A stretch of 61,628 bases of DNA, from positions 1 through 61,628 of the forward strand of contig ONBI01000003.1 of assembly GCA_900316035.1 (NCBI GenBank), in the 5' to 3' direction. Under the pieces are notes generated by a model, which was not told the DNA's origin, ran no database searches, and saw nothing but the letters and a program-made list of their open reading frames with translations. Origin of the DNA: an uncultured Eubacteriales bacterium. GTDB lineage: Bacteria; Bacillota_I; Bacilli_A; RFN20; CAG-288. Of this stretch, positions 35,871-44,542 are shown piece after piece. Numbering within the stretch: the first letter of the stretch is position 1; each line of letters begins with the position of its first letter. A program made the position numbers and the translations under genes.

Positions 35871-35992
35871 GTATCCGTCAAGCAAGTGTGCTATTTTATT
35901 CCTCGCCTATATCAGGCTTACGGATGCACCGCTGGAAGTGTCACTTGACCATGTGCAACCGGACAATCCAATTATTTCCAAGGAGAAAAGCA
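35871..35992 (+). promoter_or_regulatory. Structured leader upstream of rplS (possible L19 leader)
   Basis: GTATCCGT (35871-35878) can pair with ACGGATGC (35920-35927). Alternatively, GTCAAG (35877-35882) can pair with CTTGAC (35944-35949). The two pairings exclude each other, as in an autoregulatory switch. An L19 leader is known in Bacilli; assignment to that family was not tested. Confidence 0.4.
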
Positions 35993-36481
35993 ATGAACAA
36001 ACAGTTAGTTCAGCAGGTAACTGCCAGCCAGATCAGACACGATCTTCCTGAATTCGAAGTCGGTGATACCATCCGCGTCATGGTCACCATCCGTGAAAAC
36101 AACAAGGAAAGACAGCAGGCGTTCGAAGGCGTCGTCATCTCCATCCGTGGAGCCGGTGCCTCGAAGACCTTCATTGTCCGTAAGGATTCTGCCGGTGTCG
36201 GTGTTGAGAGAAACTTCTTAATCAACTCGCCGATCATCGCCTCCATCTCCGTCTTACGTCACTCTAAGGTCAGAAGACATAAGCTCTACTATCTCAGAGC
36301 CCGTTCTGGTAAGTCGGCTCGTCTGGAAGAGGTCATCCGTAAGGATAAGATTGCTGCCAACTTAGCCGCCACCAAGACCAACGCCGATAAGAAGAAGGCT
36401 GCTAACCGCGCCAAGACCGAAGCTGCTAAGGAAGCTAAGGCCGAGAAAGCTGTGGAAGCTGCTAAAGAAGAAGCAAAGTAA
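35993..36481 (+). CDS. rplS: Ribosomal protein bL19 with extended C-terminal tail
   Basis: 162 residues against the usual ~115. The body ([49 protein letters not shown]) is canonical. From about residue 115 a ~48-residue Lys/Ala/Glu-rich helical tail is added. The ATG at 35993 has AAGGAG 9 nt upstream; long upstream readings through the leader are not plausible. Separate from trmD, with which rplS is usually linked, and divergent from rplK. Confidence 0.93.
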   Translation: MNKQLVQQVTASQIRHDLPEFEVGDTIRVMVTIRENNKERQQAFEGVVISIRGAGASKTFIVRKDSAGVGVERNFLINSPIIASISVLRHSKVRRHKLYYLRARSGKSARLEEVIRKDKIAANLAATKTNADKKKAANRAKTEAAKEAKAEKAVEAAKEEAK

Positions 36482-36544
36482 ATTCTTCCTTCTTCCGTTA
36501 TCCGTTCTACCAAGTTCTCTTATTTCATTAATCCAGTGACATGA

Positions 36545-36572
36545 GGCGATCCTATAAGGGATCGCCTTTTTT
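36545..36572 (+). terminator. Terminator of rplS
   Basis: GGCGATCC-TATAAG-GGATCGCC followed by T6. The next ~230 nt up to 36802 hold no gene that I can support. Confidence 0.92.
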
Positions 36573-36802
36573 CATATCTAGTGTCTGGGAAGATAAGAAG
36601 GGAAAAGAAAAGTCATTGTCCTAGCAGAGGATACTAAGAAGCCTATGTCAAGAGAAAAGAAATAAACTGAATGGTAATATTATGGATTGCGTATAAACAG
36701 GTTTTTAATGGAATATTATTGGAATCGAAGCGGAATCATTCTACAAGCAAATGCGGTTTTCAGAAGAGGACGGTGCCGGAAAATCTTCTTTTCCGTCAGC
36801 TA

Positions 36803-37591
36803 TTAAAACATCTGTTCTAAGGAAGAATAAGGGTCTTCTTTTTCTAAGATCACTCTCTTCTTATCGCGGAAGCAGAAGGAAGTCTTCACAGCCACATTCT
36901 CCTTGATGACCCGGCTCATGCCTCCATCCTTCGGGGCTTTCAATGCGAAACCCTGAGGTTCCGCTAAATGAATCTCGAGAGAATATTTTCCTTTCCGAAG
37001 GACAACCCGTTCCTTGGTTCTCTCAACGACTTTCCCGAAATTATAAGTGCAGAGCCGGTATTCCTTTCCCTGGTAATGGATAAAACCTAATAACCCCGTG
37101 AAATGAATCAGACCAAATGGAATCGTCGCAATCGCAACGGTTAGGCCGTAGTCAGGACCGATCGAGTTATACCAGAAATATTTCGAGGGAAACGATCTTC
37201 CTTTATCTCCTTCGATATAACCGTAACCATCTTGGAAATCCACTTTTCTTCCTTGAATGAGGATACTTCCGGAAAGAGAGTGATACATCGAGTAGACATC
37301 GTGGGAACATTCCATCGAAAAAATCTGGAAAGGTCCCATGGCAGGATGCTTCAGGGGATGAAGGAAACCGAGATCGATCTCTCCGGAAACCGAGAGATCT
37401 TTCTCATTCACGGAGAAGAGAACACGGTTTTCCAGGATTCGGATAGCTTTCACGTCCGAAAGAGAATAGCTTCTCTCTTTCGTGATCAGCTGCATAGCCG
37501 GACCCTCATCGGAATAGGAGTCGATGATAGCTAAGGCGAAGCCATCCCGGGAAAGGAACTTATAATATTTTCCGAAGAAATAATGTTTCAT
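36803..37591 (-). CDS. Tocopherol cyclase-like (lipocalin-fold) protein
   Basis: 262 residues. The segment GYGYIEGDKGRSFPSKYFWY (about 124-143) matches the core of the tocopherol cyclase-like family, with AIATIPFGLIHFTGLLGFIH further on. In plants this fold cyclises prenylated quinols; bacterial members in Firmicutes have no tocopherol pathway, so the substrate is unknown and a lipid- or isoprenoid-binding role is only inferred. No signal peptide. No Shine-Dalgarno; a TAGAAT box lies about 30 nt before the ATG. Monocistronic. The flanking ~270 nt upstream (to 37859) are very AT-rich and hold only the promoter of the next gene. Confidence 0.72.
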   Translation of the reverse strand: MKHYFFGKYYKFLSRDGFALAIIDSYSDEGPAMQLITKERSYSLSDVKAIRILENRVLFSVNEKDLSVSGEIDLGFLHPLKHPAMGPFQIFSMECSHDVYSMYHSLSGSILIQGRKVDFQDGYGYIEGDKGRSFPSKYFWYNSIGPDYGLTVAIATIPFGLIHFTGLLGFIHYQGKEYRLCTYNFGKVVERTKERVVLRKGKYSLEIHLAEPQGFALKAPKDGGMSRVIKENVAVKTSFCFRDKKRVILEKEDPYSSLEQMF

Positions 37592-37801
37592 AAAAAAACG
37601 ATTTGCTTCTGCTTGCGTCTTCTATTCTAACGCAATCCTTTTTTCCTAAGAGAGGAATTTGTCTCTTTTCTTTATGAAAGTAATCATAACAATAATTTAC
37701 ATGGACGAGAAGAATATCATGATTTTAATTAATGATTTATGTTATGAAATAAAAATTGGCTTTTTTTCATAATTATTTTCATTTTTTCTTATTCACAGTC
37801 C

Positions 37802-37830
37802 TTGACCTCTTAGAAGCATTTGACTAGAAT
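37802..37830 (+). promoter_or_regulatory. Sigma-A promoter of the secreted peptidase gene
   Basis: TTGACC (37802-37807), 17-nt spacer, TAGAAT (37825-37830), then AAAGGGG before the ATG at 37860. Confidence 0.75.
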
Positions 37831-37859
37831 GTAATTAAGGACTAAAGGGGATTAATGCA

Positions 37860-38855
37860 ATGAATCTTAAAAAAATAAGTTTGCAATCTATCTCCCTCCT
37901 ACTGTTAGGCTTCGGTACCATTCCATCTACCAAGAAAACGTCTTCTTTTCCGTACGCTAGAAAACATCTTGAAAATATTCGACTTTCCACTAGTATCTGG
38001 AAGAACGCCACGATAGGTGAAACGACTGCCTTCACCTTCAATGGCAAATCCTATTCGTTAGCTTATGTTTCCGAAGACGATGCATACAAAGGCTATTTAA
38101 TATTAGATAGCGATAATACCCTCTGCACTTATTATGTCGGTGAAGCAAAACCGGATCTAGCCAGTTTAGCTTCTCTTTCTCCTATTTTCTCTTCCGATGA
38201 CATAGATACAACAGATAAAATCCTACATTCTACATCTACTGCTGATGAATTCCATGCGACTCCAACGCTGAACGAAGATCTTTACACTTCCCATTACGAT
38301 AGCTACAGCAGTTCTCAGTATTTAACTTCCTGCCCTTTCTACTATAACTATTCGTATGGACCTGTAAAAAACGGATGCGCACCAACCACTGGCGCCATGC
38401 TTATTTCCTTCTATGATCGATATTCTTCAATGACAAACTTAGTCAATGGTCTTCTTCCGTTAGAGCATAGTGATAATAAGGAAGCGGTTGATTCTCTTAT
38501 TATCGAAGTCGCTGATTATATGAAAACCGATACTACAAACGGAACCACACTTTCAAACGAGATGTCTGGATTAAATCAGTATTTCAGCGATGCTGGGTAT
38601 AGCAACTACCGAGCATATTATTTAGACACTTTTGCAAAATATGTGAGTTTTATAAACACCAAGAAGAGCCCATGCTTTCTTCGCGTGAAAACCGAGAACA
38701 ATGTCGGACACGCAGTCCTTGGTATCGGAGTCGCCAATCTTCGTTACTCTGGGAATTTTATGATTACCCATTACGATTGGAAGACATCTAATACGGGTGA
38801 TTATTATGTCAATGAGTCTAAATTTGTTGGCTTCATCTATATGGGGGAGAAATAA
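37860..38855 (+). CDS. Secreted papain-fold cysteine peptidase (C39-like / streptopain-like)
   Basis: 331 residues. Weak N-terminal signal (about 1-22), a prodomain (about 45-160; KSYSLAYVSEDDAYKGYLIL resembles streptopain-type propeptides) and a C-terminal catalytic domain: nucleophile C173 in NGCAPTTGAML, H284 in VGHAVLGIG, and an acid/amide site in THYDW (D306). The fold is peptidase C39-like/C10; the exact family is uncertain. The next gene, a lipoprotein, starts 2 nt after the stop. This, with the serpin and the second peptidase on the other strand, suggests a protease/inhibitor block. Confidence 0.78.
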   Translation: MNLKKISLQSISLLLLGFGTIPSTKKTSSFPYARKHLENIRLSTSIWKNATIGETTAFTFNGKSYSLAYVSEDDAYKGYLILDSDNTLCTYYVGEAKPDLASLASLSPIFSSDDIDTTDKILHSTSTADEFHATPTLNEDLYTSHYDSYSSSQYLTSCPFYYNYSYGPVKNGCAPTTGAMLISFYDRYSSMTNLVNGLLPLEHSDNKEAVDSLIIEVADYMKTDTTNGTTLSNEMSGLNQYFSDAGYSNYRAYYLDTFAKYVSFINTKKSPCFLRVKTENNVGHAVLGIGVANLRYSGNFMITHYDWKTSNTGDYYVNESKFVGFIYMGEK

Positions 38856-38857
38856 TC

Positions 38858-39418
38858 ATGAAAACGAGAAATTTATCTGTTCTTGCTGTTCTCCCTGTCC
38901 TTCTTCTTGCTTCTTGTACCTCTTCTTCGCCGTTATCAGAGAATGACACCGCGGAAACGAAGCAGGCCTATGAAAATCTCGAGACGGACGATCTTTCCAA
39001 GGTGACCGTCACGGAATACCGCTATGAAGGAGATACCCTTTACTCCCGTTCCGTCATCTGGAACGGAGAGAAGAAGCTTCCTTCTCTCCTCCTTGCTTTG
39101 GCCAGGGAAGACAAGACCGGGAAAGAGAACTATGCCAATAGCGATGGGTTCTTCGACACGTCTCTTTATTATATGTCCTTCTATAAGACAGGCTCCGATA
39201 CGATCAAGGACTATCTCTATATCCAAAACTTCGCTTCGGACGAAGAGACAGCTGGATACTTTCTTCATTCCGCTTCCGGAAAAGCCGTCGATGCTGTCTC
39301 CTATATTTTCAAAGGACTTTCCGAAGACGCTTCCAAAGAAACCGCCTCGGTCCGAGAGGATGTAGTCGCGGAACTCGCTAATCAGGAGTTTTCTGTCCAT
39401 TCCGATCCAGTCTGCTGA
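38858..39418 (+). CDS. Small lipoprotein of unknown function, paired with the peptidase
   Basis: 186 residues with a clear lipoprotein signal (lipobox LLASC, Cys at 20) and no recognisable domain. It contains a beta-rich central part (TVTEYRYEGDTLYSR) and an acidic Ser-rich C-terminus ending in Cys. It starts 2 nt after the peptidase stop, so the two are co-translated. By analogy with streptopain-Spi and staphopain-staphostatin pairs it may be an inhibitor or chaperone of the peptidase; this is inference from position only. A CCTC/GGGAGG-TTTTTT hairpin follows near 39450-39487. Confidence 0.65.
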   Translation: MKTRNLSVLAVLPVLLLASCTSSSPLSENDTAETKQAYENLETDDLSKVTVTEYRYEGDTLYSRSVIWNGEKKLPSLLLALAREDKTGKENYANSDGFFDTSLYYMSFYKTGSDTIKDYLYIQNFASDEETAGYFLHSASGKAVDAVSYIFKGLSEDASKETASVREDVVAELANQEFSVHSDPVC

Positions 39419-39558
39419 TCAAAAAGAAGTTCTTAAAGAAACGCAGAGAAGCCTCTTTAGGCCGATTCGTTCCGGGAGGTTTTTTCATATATTAAAAACC
39501 AATACGTTTTATATTTAAACGAACAGGTTGTTACTGTTTTATAGGAATTTATTGTACT

Positions 39559-39613
39559 AAAAAAGAGCTGCCGTATACCTAATCAAGGATTAGGAATAGA
39601 GGCAGCTCTTTAT
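39559..39613. terminator. Large bidirectional terminator hairpin
   Basis: AAAGAGCTGCC pairs with GGCAGCTCTTT; inside it CCTAATC-AAG-GATTAGG forms a second stem. A and T runs lie on both sides. It separates the convergent lipoprotein and serpin genes. Confidence 0.9.
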
Positions 39614-39625
39614 CGTTATTCTCCC

Positions 39626-40849
39626 TTACAGATTGACGACCGTCATCGCGAAGAGAGGAATATCGTAGTAAGAGAGGAAACAATAGAAGGGACGATCGAC
39701 GACGAACGAGATTTCCGGCATCTCAGCCGGAGCACTAGCTGTACCTGCACCAGACACGGTCAAAGAAGTACCTTCGATTCCTAAGGCGGAGAAAGTGAAA
39801 TCATTAGACTGTTTGCAGGCAAAAAGCTTTAACTGGGAAGCATTATCAACCAGTCCAGAATAGATTCCTACCGGACGGAACAAGTCTGCAAATTCAGAAG
39901 TATAATCAATCGTTTCTTTCAGGCTGAAATATGGGAAGAAGCCATCGATAACTCTTTCTTTCGTTCCGTTTTCACCTGCAAGATATGCTGAGGTAGCATC
40001 GACAGAAGAAAGAGAGACATTTTCGTTAGGAAGCACGAAGGTGAGATCCGTCCGATTGACCGAATAGCGGAAGGCACGATAATCCGTTCCTTCCCAATAG
40101 ACGCCTTCATGGTTGGCCGTATCTCCGTTCACATTCGAAGTGCTTCCTGATAGGTTATGGAAAGTCTTTTCACCGGTAACCGCATCTTCCCGGGATTCCT
40201 TGACACGAAGTGCAGAATAAGTAAGAACGCAGGGATCATCAAGCTCAAGATCCGGGACAGGAATCTTTTTACCCAATTTCGCCGTCAGGAAATCCTGTGC
40301 ATCCTTCACTCTGTTGGCATAACTGCTAGTGATGGTTGCAATGCCGTCATTTGCCAAGGTCTCACGGACTCCTGGAAGGTAGGAAAGGGTATTATTCGTT
40401 TGTGCAATCTGATGGAAAGTGAGGGAACGGAGAAGATCCTGGCGATGGACAGTTTCGGAATCATCATTCCAGTTGAACACCGAATTGAATGAAGAGAACT
40501 CCGCTAAACTGGAGATACCGAGTTTCGTCTTGACCGCATTTGCCGAACCAGAAACCAAACTCACGGCACTGTAGTTAAGCCCTAAAGTAAGAGGAGAAAT
40601 GATTGTGTTCTCACTAGTGGAGAGCTTCGACATCGAATAGTCGAAAGCACCGCCGACGAAGGTGGATTTGTTCGTCCCATTGAAAGCCACGGGTGTCTCC
40701 GACACCTTTTCCTTATACTGAATATCGGCAGGAGTGGTGTCAACTACGGAAGACGTATTGCCCGCAACAGAAGATGTGGTTGTTCCTCTGCAACCGGCAA
40801 GCAATAAGACGACGGTAAGTAAGAAGAATTTGTTTTTTCTATTCACCAT
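39626..40849 (-). CDS. Serpin-like lipoprotein
   Basis: 407 residues with a lipoprotein signal (lipobox LLAGC, Cys at 19) and a Thr/Ser spacer. The remainder fits a serpin: NTIISPLTLGLNYSAVSLVS resembles the SPxSxxxALaM region, and the C-terminus FVVDRPFYCFLSYYDIPLFA matches the serpin signature (F.aDhPFlf.I.d...g..lF.G). The reactive loop would be the Ala/Ser/Gly-rich stretch just before it (VSGAGTASAPAEMPE). Serpins trap serine and sometimes papain-like proteases. AGGAGG precedes the ATG, 17 nt after the peptidase gene upstream, so both share an operon. Target unknown. Confidence 0.75.
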   Translation of the reverse strand: MVNRKNKFFLLTVVLLLAGCRGTTTSSVAGNTSSVVDTTPADIQYKEKVSETPVAFNGTNKSTFVGGAFDYSMSKLSTSENTIISPLTLGLNYSAVSLVSGSANAVKTKLGISSLAEFSSFNSVFNWNDDSETVHRQDLLRSLTFHQIAQTNNTLSYLPGVRETLANDGIATITSSYANRVKDAQDFLTAKLGKKIPVPDLELDDPCVLTYSALRVKESREDAVTGEKTFHNLSGSTSNVNGDTANHEGVYWEGTDYRAFRYSVNRTDLTFVLPNENVSLSSVDATSAYLAGENGTKERVIDGFFPYFSLKETIDYTSEFADLFRPVGIYSGLVDNASQLKLFACKQSNDFTFSALGIEGTSLTVSGAGTASAPAEMPEISFVVDRPFYCFLSYYDIPLFAMTVVNL

Positions 40850-40866
40850 ATCATGAATCCTCCTTA

Positions 40867-42246
40867 TTAAAGCTTAATGTAATTGCACTTAGTGCAACGT
40901 CCGTTTGAATCAAAAACATGTTCGTGATAACAGACAACACGTCCACACGTGCACAAAGAATAGTGACGTTTAGAACTGGCAAGACAATATTGAGATTCTG
41001 TATGCTCTTGATGAGTCAACGGACAACGGCAATAACAATGATAGTTATCACCTATAGTAAGATCACGACAGACATGGGAATCCAATTCACAACTACAAAC
41101 CGCATGTTTTGTGCCATTTGCATCTTTGACATAATAATTGTCCGAATGAGAGTGGGCAACATCACCACGAAGATCCATCGAATACCAGAAATGAAGATGA
41201 TTACGATATAATTTATCGATATTGGCATGGAGACTTGATTTATTGTTCTTCCAACCTAGATTACCATAGAGGATGTCATTTTCCTGATCATAATCGTAGA
41301 CGACAAAAAAGTGATCATCGTTTCCCACAACAACAGGTTCACCGTCTTTAACTTTTTCGACAATCTGCTTTCGGAATGCCGAAAAGCTTGATACTGTATT
41401 ACCTCTGTAAGAAAAACTAGGTGTCGAATCATAATAGCGTCCTTCACTTACATAGATGGGGTTATATACATGGGAGTATTGATCAACAGGAGACATGACC
41501 GCCTATTGAACATTTGGAACCGTTTCAAGATAATCCTTGATAAAGTCCCCATAATATTTAAAAGGAAAAGCACAACTTGTAGCCTTTCCTTTCACTAGAT
41601 ACCCTTTTTCAATGGCAAGAGAATAAAGGTGCCCAATAAAAGAGCCATTGTTCATCATCTTATCTAGGTAAATTGAAAAATTCTCTTCGGCCGTTTTGCT
41701 TGAGTCGGAAGGAACATTTACATAAATATCCTGAACGCAAGGACTTTGCTGGTATGTTGAATCATCCAGTGTTGTGTTATACACAGTCGCCTCGCATTGT
41801 TCAGAAATAAACGAGTCGTTTACAAGTGCGTCATAGTAACCGAGAATAGCAGTAAGAGCAACATAAGCACAATTGCCTACATTATTCGTCGGCATATTTT
41901 TCTGTAGATGAGAAAAATAGTTTTTTGCAAAAGCTTTATTAAAAGAAATGGAACGTGTATATTTAACTTCTAAATTGATAGGCAAAATGGAAGCCGCTGA
42001 GGAGTCAGTGTTTTTAACCTGATCTTCGTTATCCGAAGATTCGGTCTCATCAGATTCGCCATAGGCAAAGCTATGCTCTTCTGCCTCAGAACTGACATTC
42101 TCTCCAAAAGAACAGGATGCAGCTCCGACGGCTTTCTCATCATGAGAATTGAAAAAGCCTTCTAACGGAAAAGCAGAAGAAATAGCAAAAGAGGAGAGAA
42201 GCAAAAGCAAACAACTAGGAATAAACTTAGAACGTGTTTGATTCAT
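40867..42246 (-). pseudogene. Secreted papain-fold peptidase interrupted by an in-frame amber codon
   Basis: One reading frame of 459 sense codons, split by a single TAG (codon 248, 41503-41505; context CAA TAG GCG). The upstream part (42246-41503) has a signal peptide, an acidic Ser-rich region and the nucleophile C126 (GNCAYVALTAILGYYDAL). The downstream part (open from 41502, first ATG 41496) has the catalytic-type H312 (DDHFFVVYDYD) and a Cys/His-rich C-terminal region (CSCELDSH...CRCPLTH...CTCG...CTKC) that may bind metal. Neither half would be active alone. AGGAGG precedes the first ATG; none fits the second. Either a recent nonsense mutation or programmed read-through. Confidence 0.8.
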
Positions 42247-42269
42247 AGCAACGTCCTCCTTTCATCTTG

Positions 42270-42297
42270 AATATAAATAGAAAAAGAGTCTGCTCAA
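42270..42297 (-). promoter_or_regulatory. Candidate promoter of the peptidase-serpin operon
   Basis: Minus-strand TTGAGC (42292-42297), 16-nt spacer, TATATT (42270-42275), 23 nt before the peptidase ATG. Confidence 0.5.
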
Positions 42298-42476
42298 TGT
42301 AAAAGTTGAGAAAATGTAATTGTTTAATATATGTTAGCGCTTACTTGTATTCTTATATGAAAATTCCATTCAAATATTTTAAGACTATTTCAAGAAATCA
42401 ACGCTTACCACGAAACAAGTAATCGCACCATTCTTACTAGCAGGTAATATTTCTAATGCCTGTCAATAGAAAACCC

Positions 42477-42505
42477 TTGACAGCCTGATACTAACCAGCT
42501 ATACT
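42477..42505 (+). promoter_or_regulatory. Consensus sigma-A promoter of rpsP operon
   Basis: TTGACA (42477-42482), 17-nt spacer, TATACT (42500-42505); near perfect. AGGAGG follows before the rpsP ATG. Confidence 0.88.
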
Positions 42506-42539
42506 TCTTTCCGTAATCATTTTAGGAGGAAATATCACT

Positions 42540-42827
42540 ATGGTTAAAATCCGTTTAGCTCGTATCGGCCGTACTCATACCCCGGCCTATCGTATCGTCG
42601 TTTCCGATTCCCGTCGTACTCCGCATGCGGAATCCTTAGCTCAGCTCGGTTCTTATGATCCGCTCTCCGGAGCCTGCTCGATCGATGAAGTCGAAGTTCT
42701 CAAGTGGCTCAACAACGGTGCTATCCCGTCCGATTCCGTCAAGACTCTTCTCAAGGATAAGGGCATCTACAAGAAGTATATCGACGCTAAATTAGCCGCG
42801 AAGAAAGCTACCAAAGAGGCTAAGTAA
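42540..42827 (+). CDS. rpsP: Ribosomal protein bS16
   Basis: 95 residues, standard. VKIRLARIGRTHTPAYRIVV and the GSYDP motif are diagnostic. AGGAGG precedes the ATG. First gene of rpsP-khpA-rimM-trmD; the next gene starts 1 nt after the stop. Confidence 0.97.
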   Translation: MVKIRLARIGRTHTPAYRIVVSDSRRTPHAESLAQLGSYDPLSGACSIDEVEVLKWLNNGAIPSDSVKTLLKDKGIYKKYIDAKLAAKKATKEAK

Positions 42828-42828
42828 C

Positions 42829-43131
42829 ATGGAGAGCCAGACCAACCTCGATCTCACTGAGGACATCCGTTCCCTCATCGAACCGTTGGTTAGCAAACCG
42901 GAAGCCCTTCTCATCAAGAGGATGGACAAACCGGAGGACCTCGGAAAGAAAGAGCAGAACTATCTGATCCTCTGCGAAAAGGACGATTTAGGAAAGCTCA
43001 TCGGCCGCCACGGAGTCATTTCCGACTCTCTGCGCACCATTCTCAATGTTTCCATCAAGAACATGAGAAAGAAGGTTCATCTCCGCTTCGAATCCTTCGA
43101 CGAATTCAACGCCAAAGGAGAAAGCAAGTAA
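42829..43131 (+). CDS. khpA: KH-domain RNA-binding protein KhpA
   Basis: 100 residues, single KH domain with GxxG loop GRHG (LIGRHGVISDSLRTILN). KhpA pairs with KhpB/Jag to bind RNA and affects division and small-RNA function in Firmicutes. It sits between rpsP and rimM, the conserved location. It starts 1 nt after the rpsP stop, so translation is coupled. Confidence 0.93.
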   Translation: MESQTNLDLTEDIRSLIEPLVSKPEALLIKRMDKPEDLGKKEQNYLILCEKDDLGKLIGRHGVISDSLRTILNVSIKNMRKKVHLRFESFDEFNAKGESK

Positions 43132-43139
43132 TAAAGGCG

Positions 43140-43173
43140 AGAGACAGGAAGGCTAATAAGCTTTCCTGTCTCT
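43140..43173 (+). promoter_or_regulatory. Long perfect hairpin between khpA and rimM
   Basis: AGAGACAGGAA (43140-43150) pairs perfectly with TTCCTGTCTCT (43163-43173); inside, GCT-AATA-AGC extends it to ~15 bp. Only a weak T tract follows (TTCTGTT). Could be an intra-operon attenuator or processing/stability element. Confidence 0.55.
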
Positions 43174-43192
43174 TTCTGTTAAGAAAAGAAAA

Positions 43193-43693
43193 ATGGCAAT
43201 TAAAAAAATCGGTAAAATCGTCAATTACTTCGGCCTCAAAGGTATGCTGAAGATCTCTGTCACTTCCTCTACTCCTCTCAACCGTTTTGCGGTCGGTAAA
43301 ACCGTTCTCATCCCCGATGACAGCGGGGAGAATCAGTCCTATAAGATCTCTTCTCTCCAGCCGAAGGATTCCCGTATCCTTCATATCGGCTTAGAGGGTT
43401 ATGACACCATCGATTCGATCCAGTCCTTCCTCGGCAAGGATATCTATGCGAATGTCCGCGCGCCGAAAGGGACTTTCTTCTTCGATGATCTTGTCGGTAT
43501 GAAAGTCCTGACCGACAAAGGGGAAGAAATCGGCGTTGTCGACCATATGGAGAAGATGCCGAAAGCGGAATATCTTGTCATCGGCGACAAGATCTATATT
43601 CCTTTCCTGATGGATAATTTCATCGCCTCGGTCGATAAAAAGAAGAAAACCATCACTCTGACGGCCTTAGGAAGCGAAGCCGCCAAACAATGA
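43193..43693 (+). CDS. rimM: Ribosome maturation factor RimM
   Basis: 166 residues: N-terminal RimM beta-barrel (GKIVNYFGLKGMLKIS) and C-terminal PRC-barrel (DDLVGMKVLTDKGEEIGVVD). Assists 30S head assembly together with S19. Weak ribosome site (AAGAAAAGAAAA). Its stop overlaps the trmD ATG by 4 nt. Confidence 0.95.
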   Translation: MAIKKIGKIVNYFGLKGMLKISVTSSTPLNRFAVGKTVLIPDDSGENQSYKISSLQPKDSRILHIGLEGYDTIDSIQSFLGKDIYANVRAPKGTFFFDDLVGMKVLTDKGEEIGVVDHMEKMPKAEYLVIGDKIYIPFLMDNFIASVDKKKKTITLTALGSEAAKQ

Positions 43694-44484
43694 AGATCAA
43701 AATCCTGACGCTCTTCCCGGAATTCTACGATTCCTTTCTCAAAAGCTCCATCATCGGAAGAGCGATTTCGAGAGGGCTAGTCACCTTCGAACTCATCAAC
43801 ATCCGTAACTATTCTCTTGATAAAAACCATCGGGTCGATGATCATCCGATCGGCGGGGGGGCAGGTCTTATCATGCGGATGGAACCGTTGATGGATTGTT
43901 TAAGAGCAAACACCAGTGAAAAGACCTATACGATCTTTTTAGGTCCGAAAGGTCATCCCTATCAGCAGAAAGACGCCGTCCGTCTCAGTAAGATGGACGA
44001 GATCTGCCTTATCTGCGGGCACTATGAAGGAGTCGATTCCCGCTTTGAGGAAGAAGTGGACGAAGAGATCTCCATGGGAGATTTCATCCTCACGGGAGGA
44101 GAGATTCCGGCGATGGCAATCTCGGACTCCGTCGTCCGTCTTCTCAAAGGAGCAATCGCTGACGATTCCACCAAAGAGGAATCGTTCTCCAATGAGATTC
44201 TAGAGTATCCGCAGTACACCTATCCTTACGATTACGAAGGAAAGAAGATTCCGGATATTCTCTTCTGCGGAAATCACCAGGCGATCGAGGAATACCGCCG
44301 GAAGGAAGCAATCCGGGAAACCTATCAGAAGAGAAGAGATCTTTTTGACAAGATGACGTACTCTCGGAAAGATGCTCCTCTGATCGAACAGGTGAAACAC
44401 GGGGATACTTCTCTGACTCCAAAAGAGAAGGATGCGATGGAAAAAGGAAAGAAGTTCGTCGAGAAGAATCTGAAAACCAAGTAA
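43690..44484 (+). CDS. trmD: tRNA (guanine37-N1)-methyltransferase TrmD
   Basis: 264 residues, slightly longer than the usual ~240 because of the C-terminal part. SPOUT knot motifs are LICGHYEGVDSR and ILTGGEIPAMAISDSVVR. Methylates G37 of tRNAs reading CNN/GGG codons to prevent frameshifting. Its start overlaps the rimM stop by 4 nt. In most Firmicutes rplS follows; here the operon ends in a terminator. Confidence 0.96.
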   Translation: MKIKILTLFPEFYDSFLKSSIIGRAISRGLVTFELINIRNYSLDKNHRVDDHPIGGGAGLIMRMEPLMDCLRANTSEKTYTIFLGPKGHPYQQKDAVRLSKMDEICLICGHYEGVDSRFEEEVDEEISMGDFILTGGEIPAMAISDSVVRLLKGAIADDSTKEESFSNEILEYPQYTYPYDYEGKKIPDILFCGNHQAIEEYRRKEAIRETYQKRRDLFDKMTYSRKDAPLIEQVKHGDTSLTPKEKDAMEKGKKFVEKNLKTK

Positions 44485-44487
44485 ACG

Positions 44488-44534
44488 AAAAGGATGATTT
44501 CCTCTAGGTGAAACAAAGGGAGATCATCCTTTTT
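44488..44534. terminator. Bidirectional terminator between trmD and yerC
   Basis: AAAGGATGAT (44489-44498) pairs with ATCATCCTTTTT (44523-44534) around a ~24-nt loop; it can serve both convergent operons. Confidence 0.8.
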
Positions 44535-44542
44535 CTGTTGTT

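Noticed and set aside
40867..42246. Frameshift as explanation for the two peptidase halves
   Set aside because: 41502 to 41496 is two codons in the same frame, so only a stop codon separates them.
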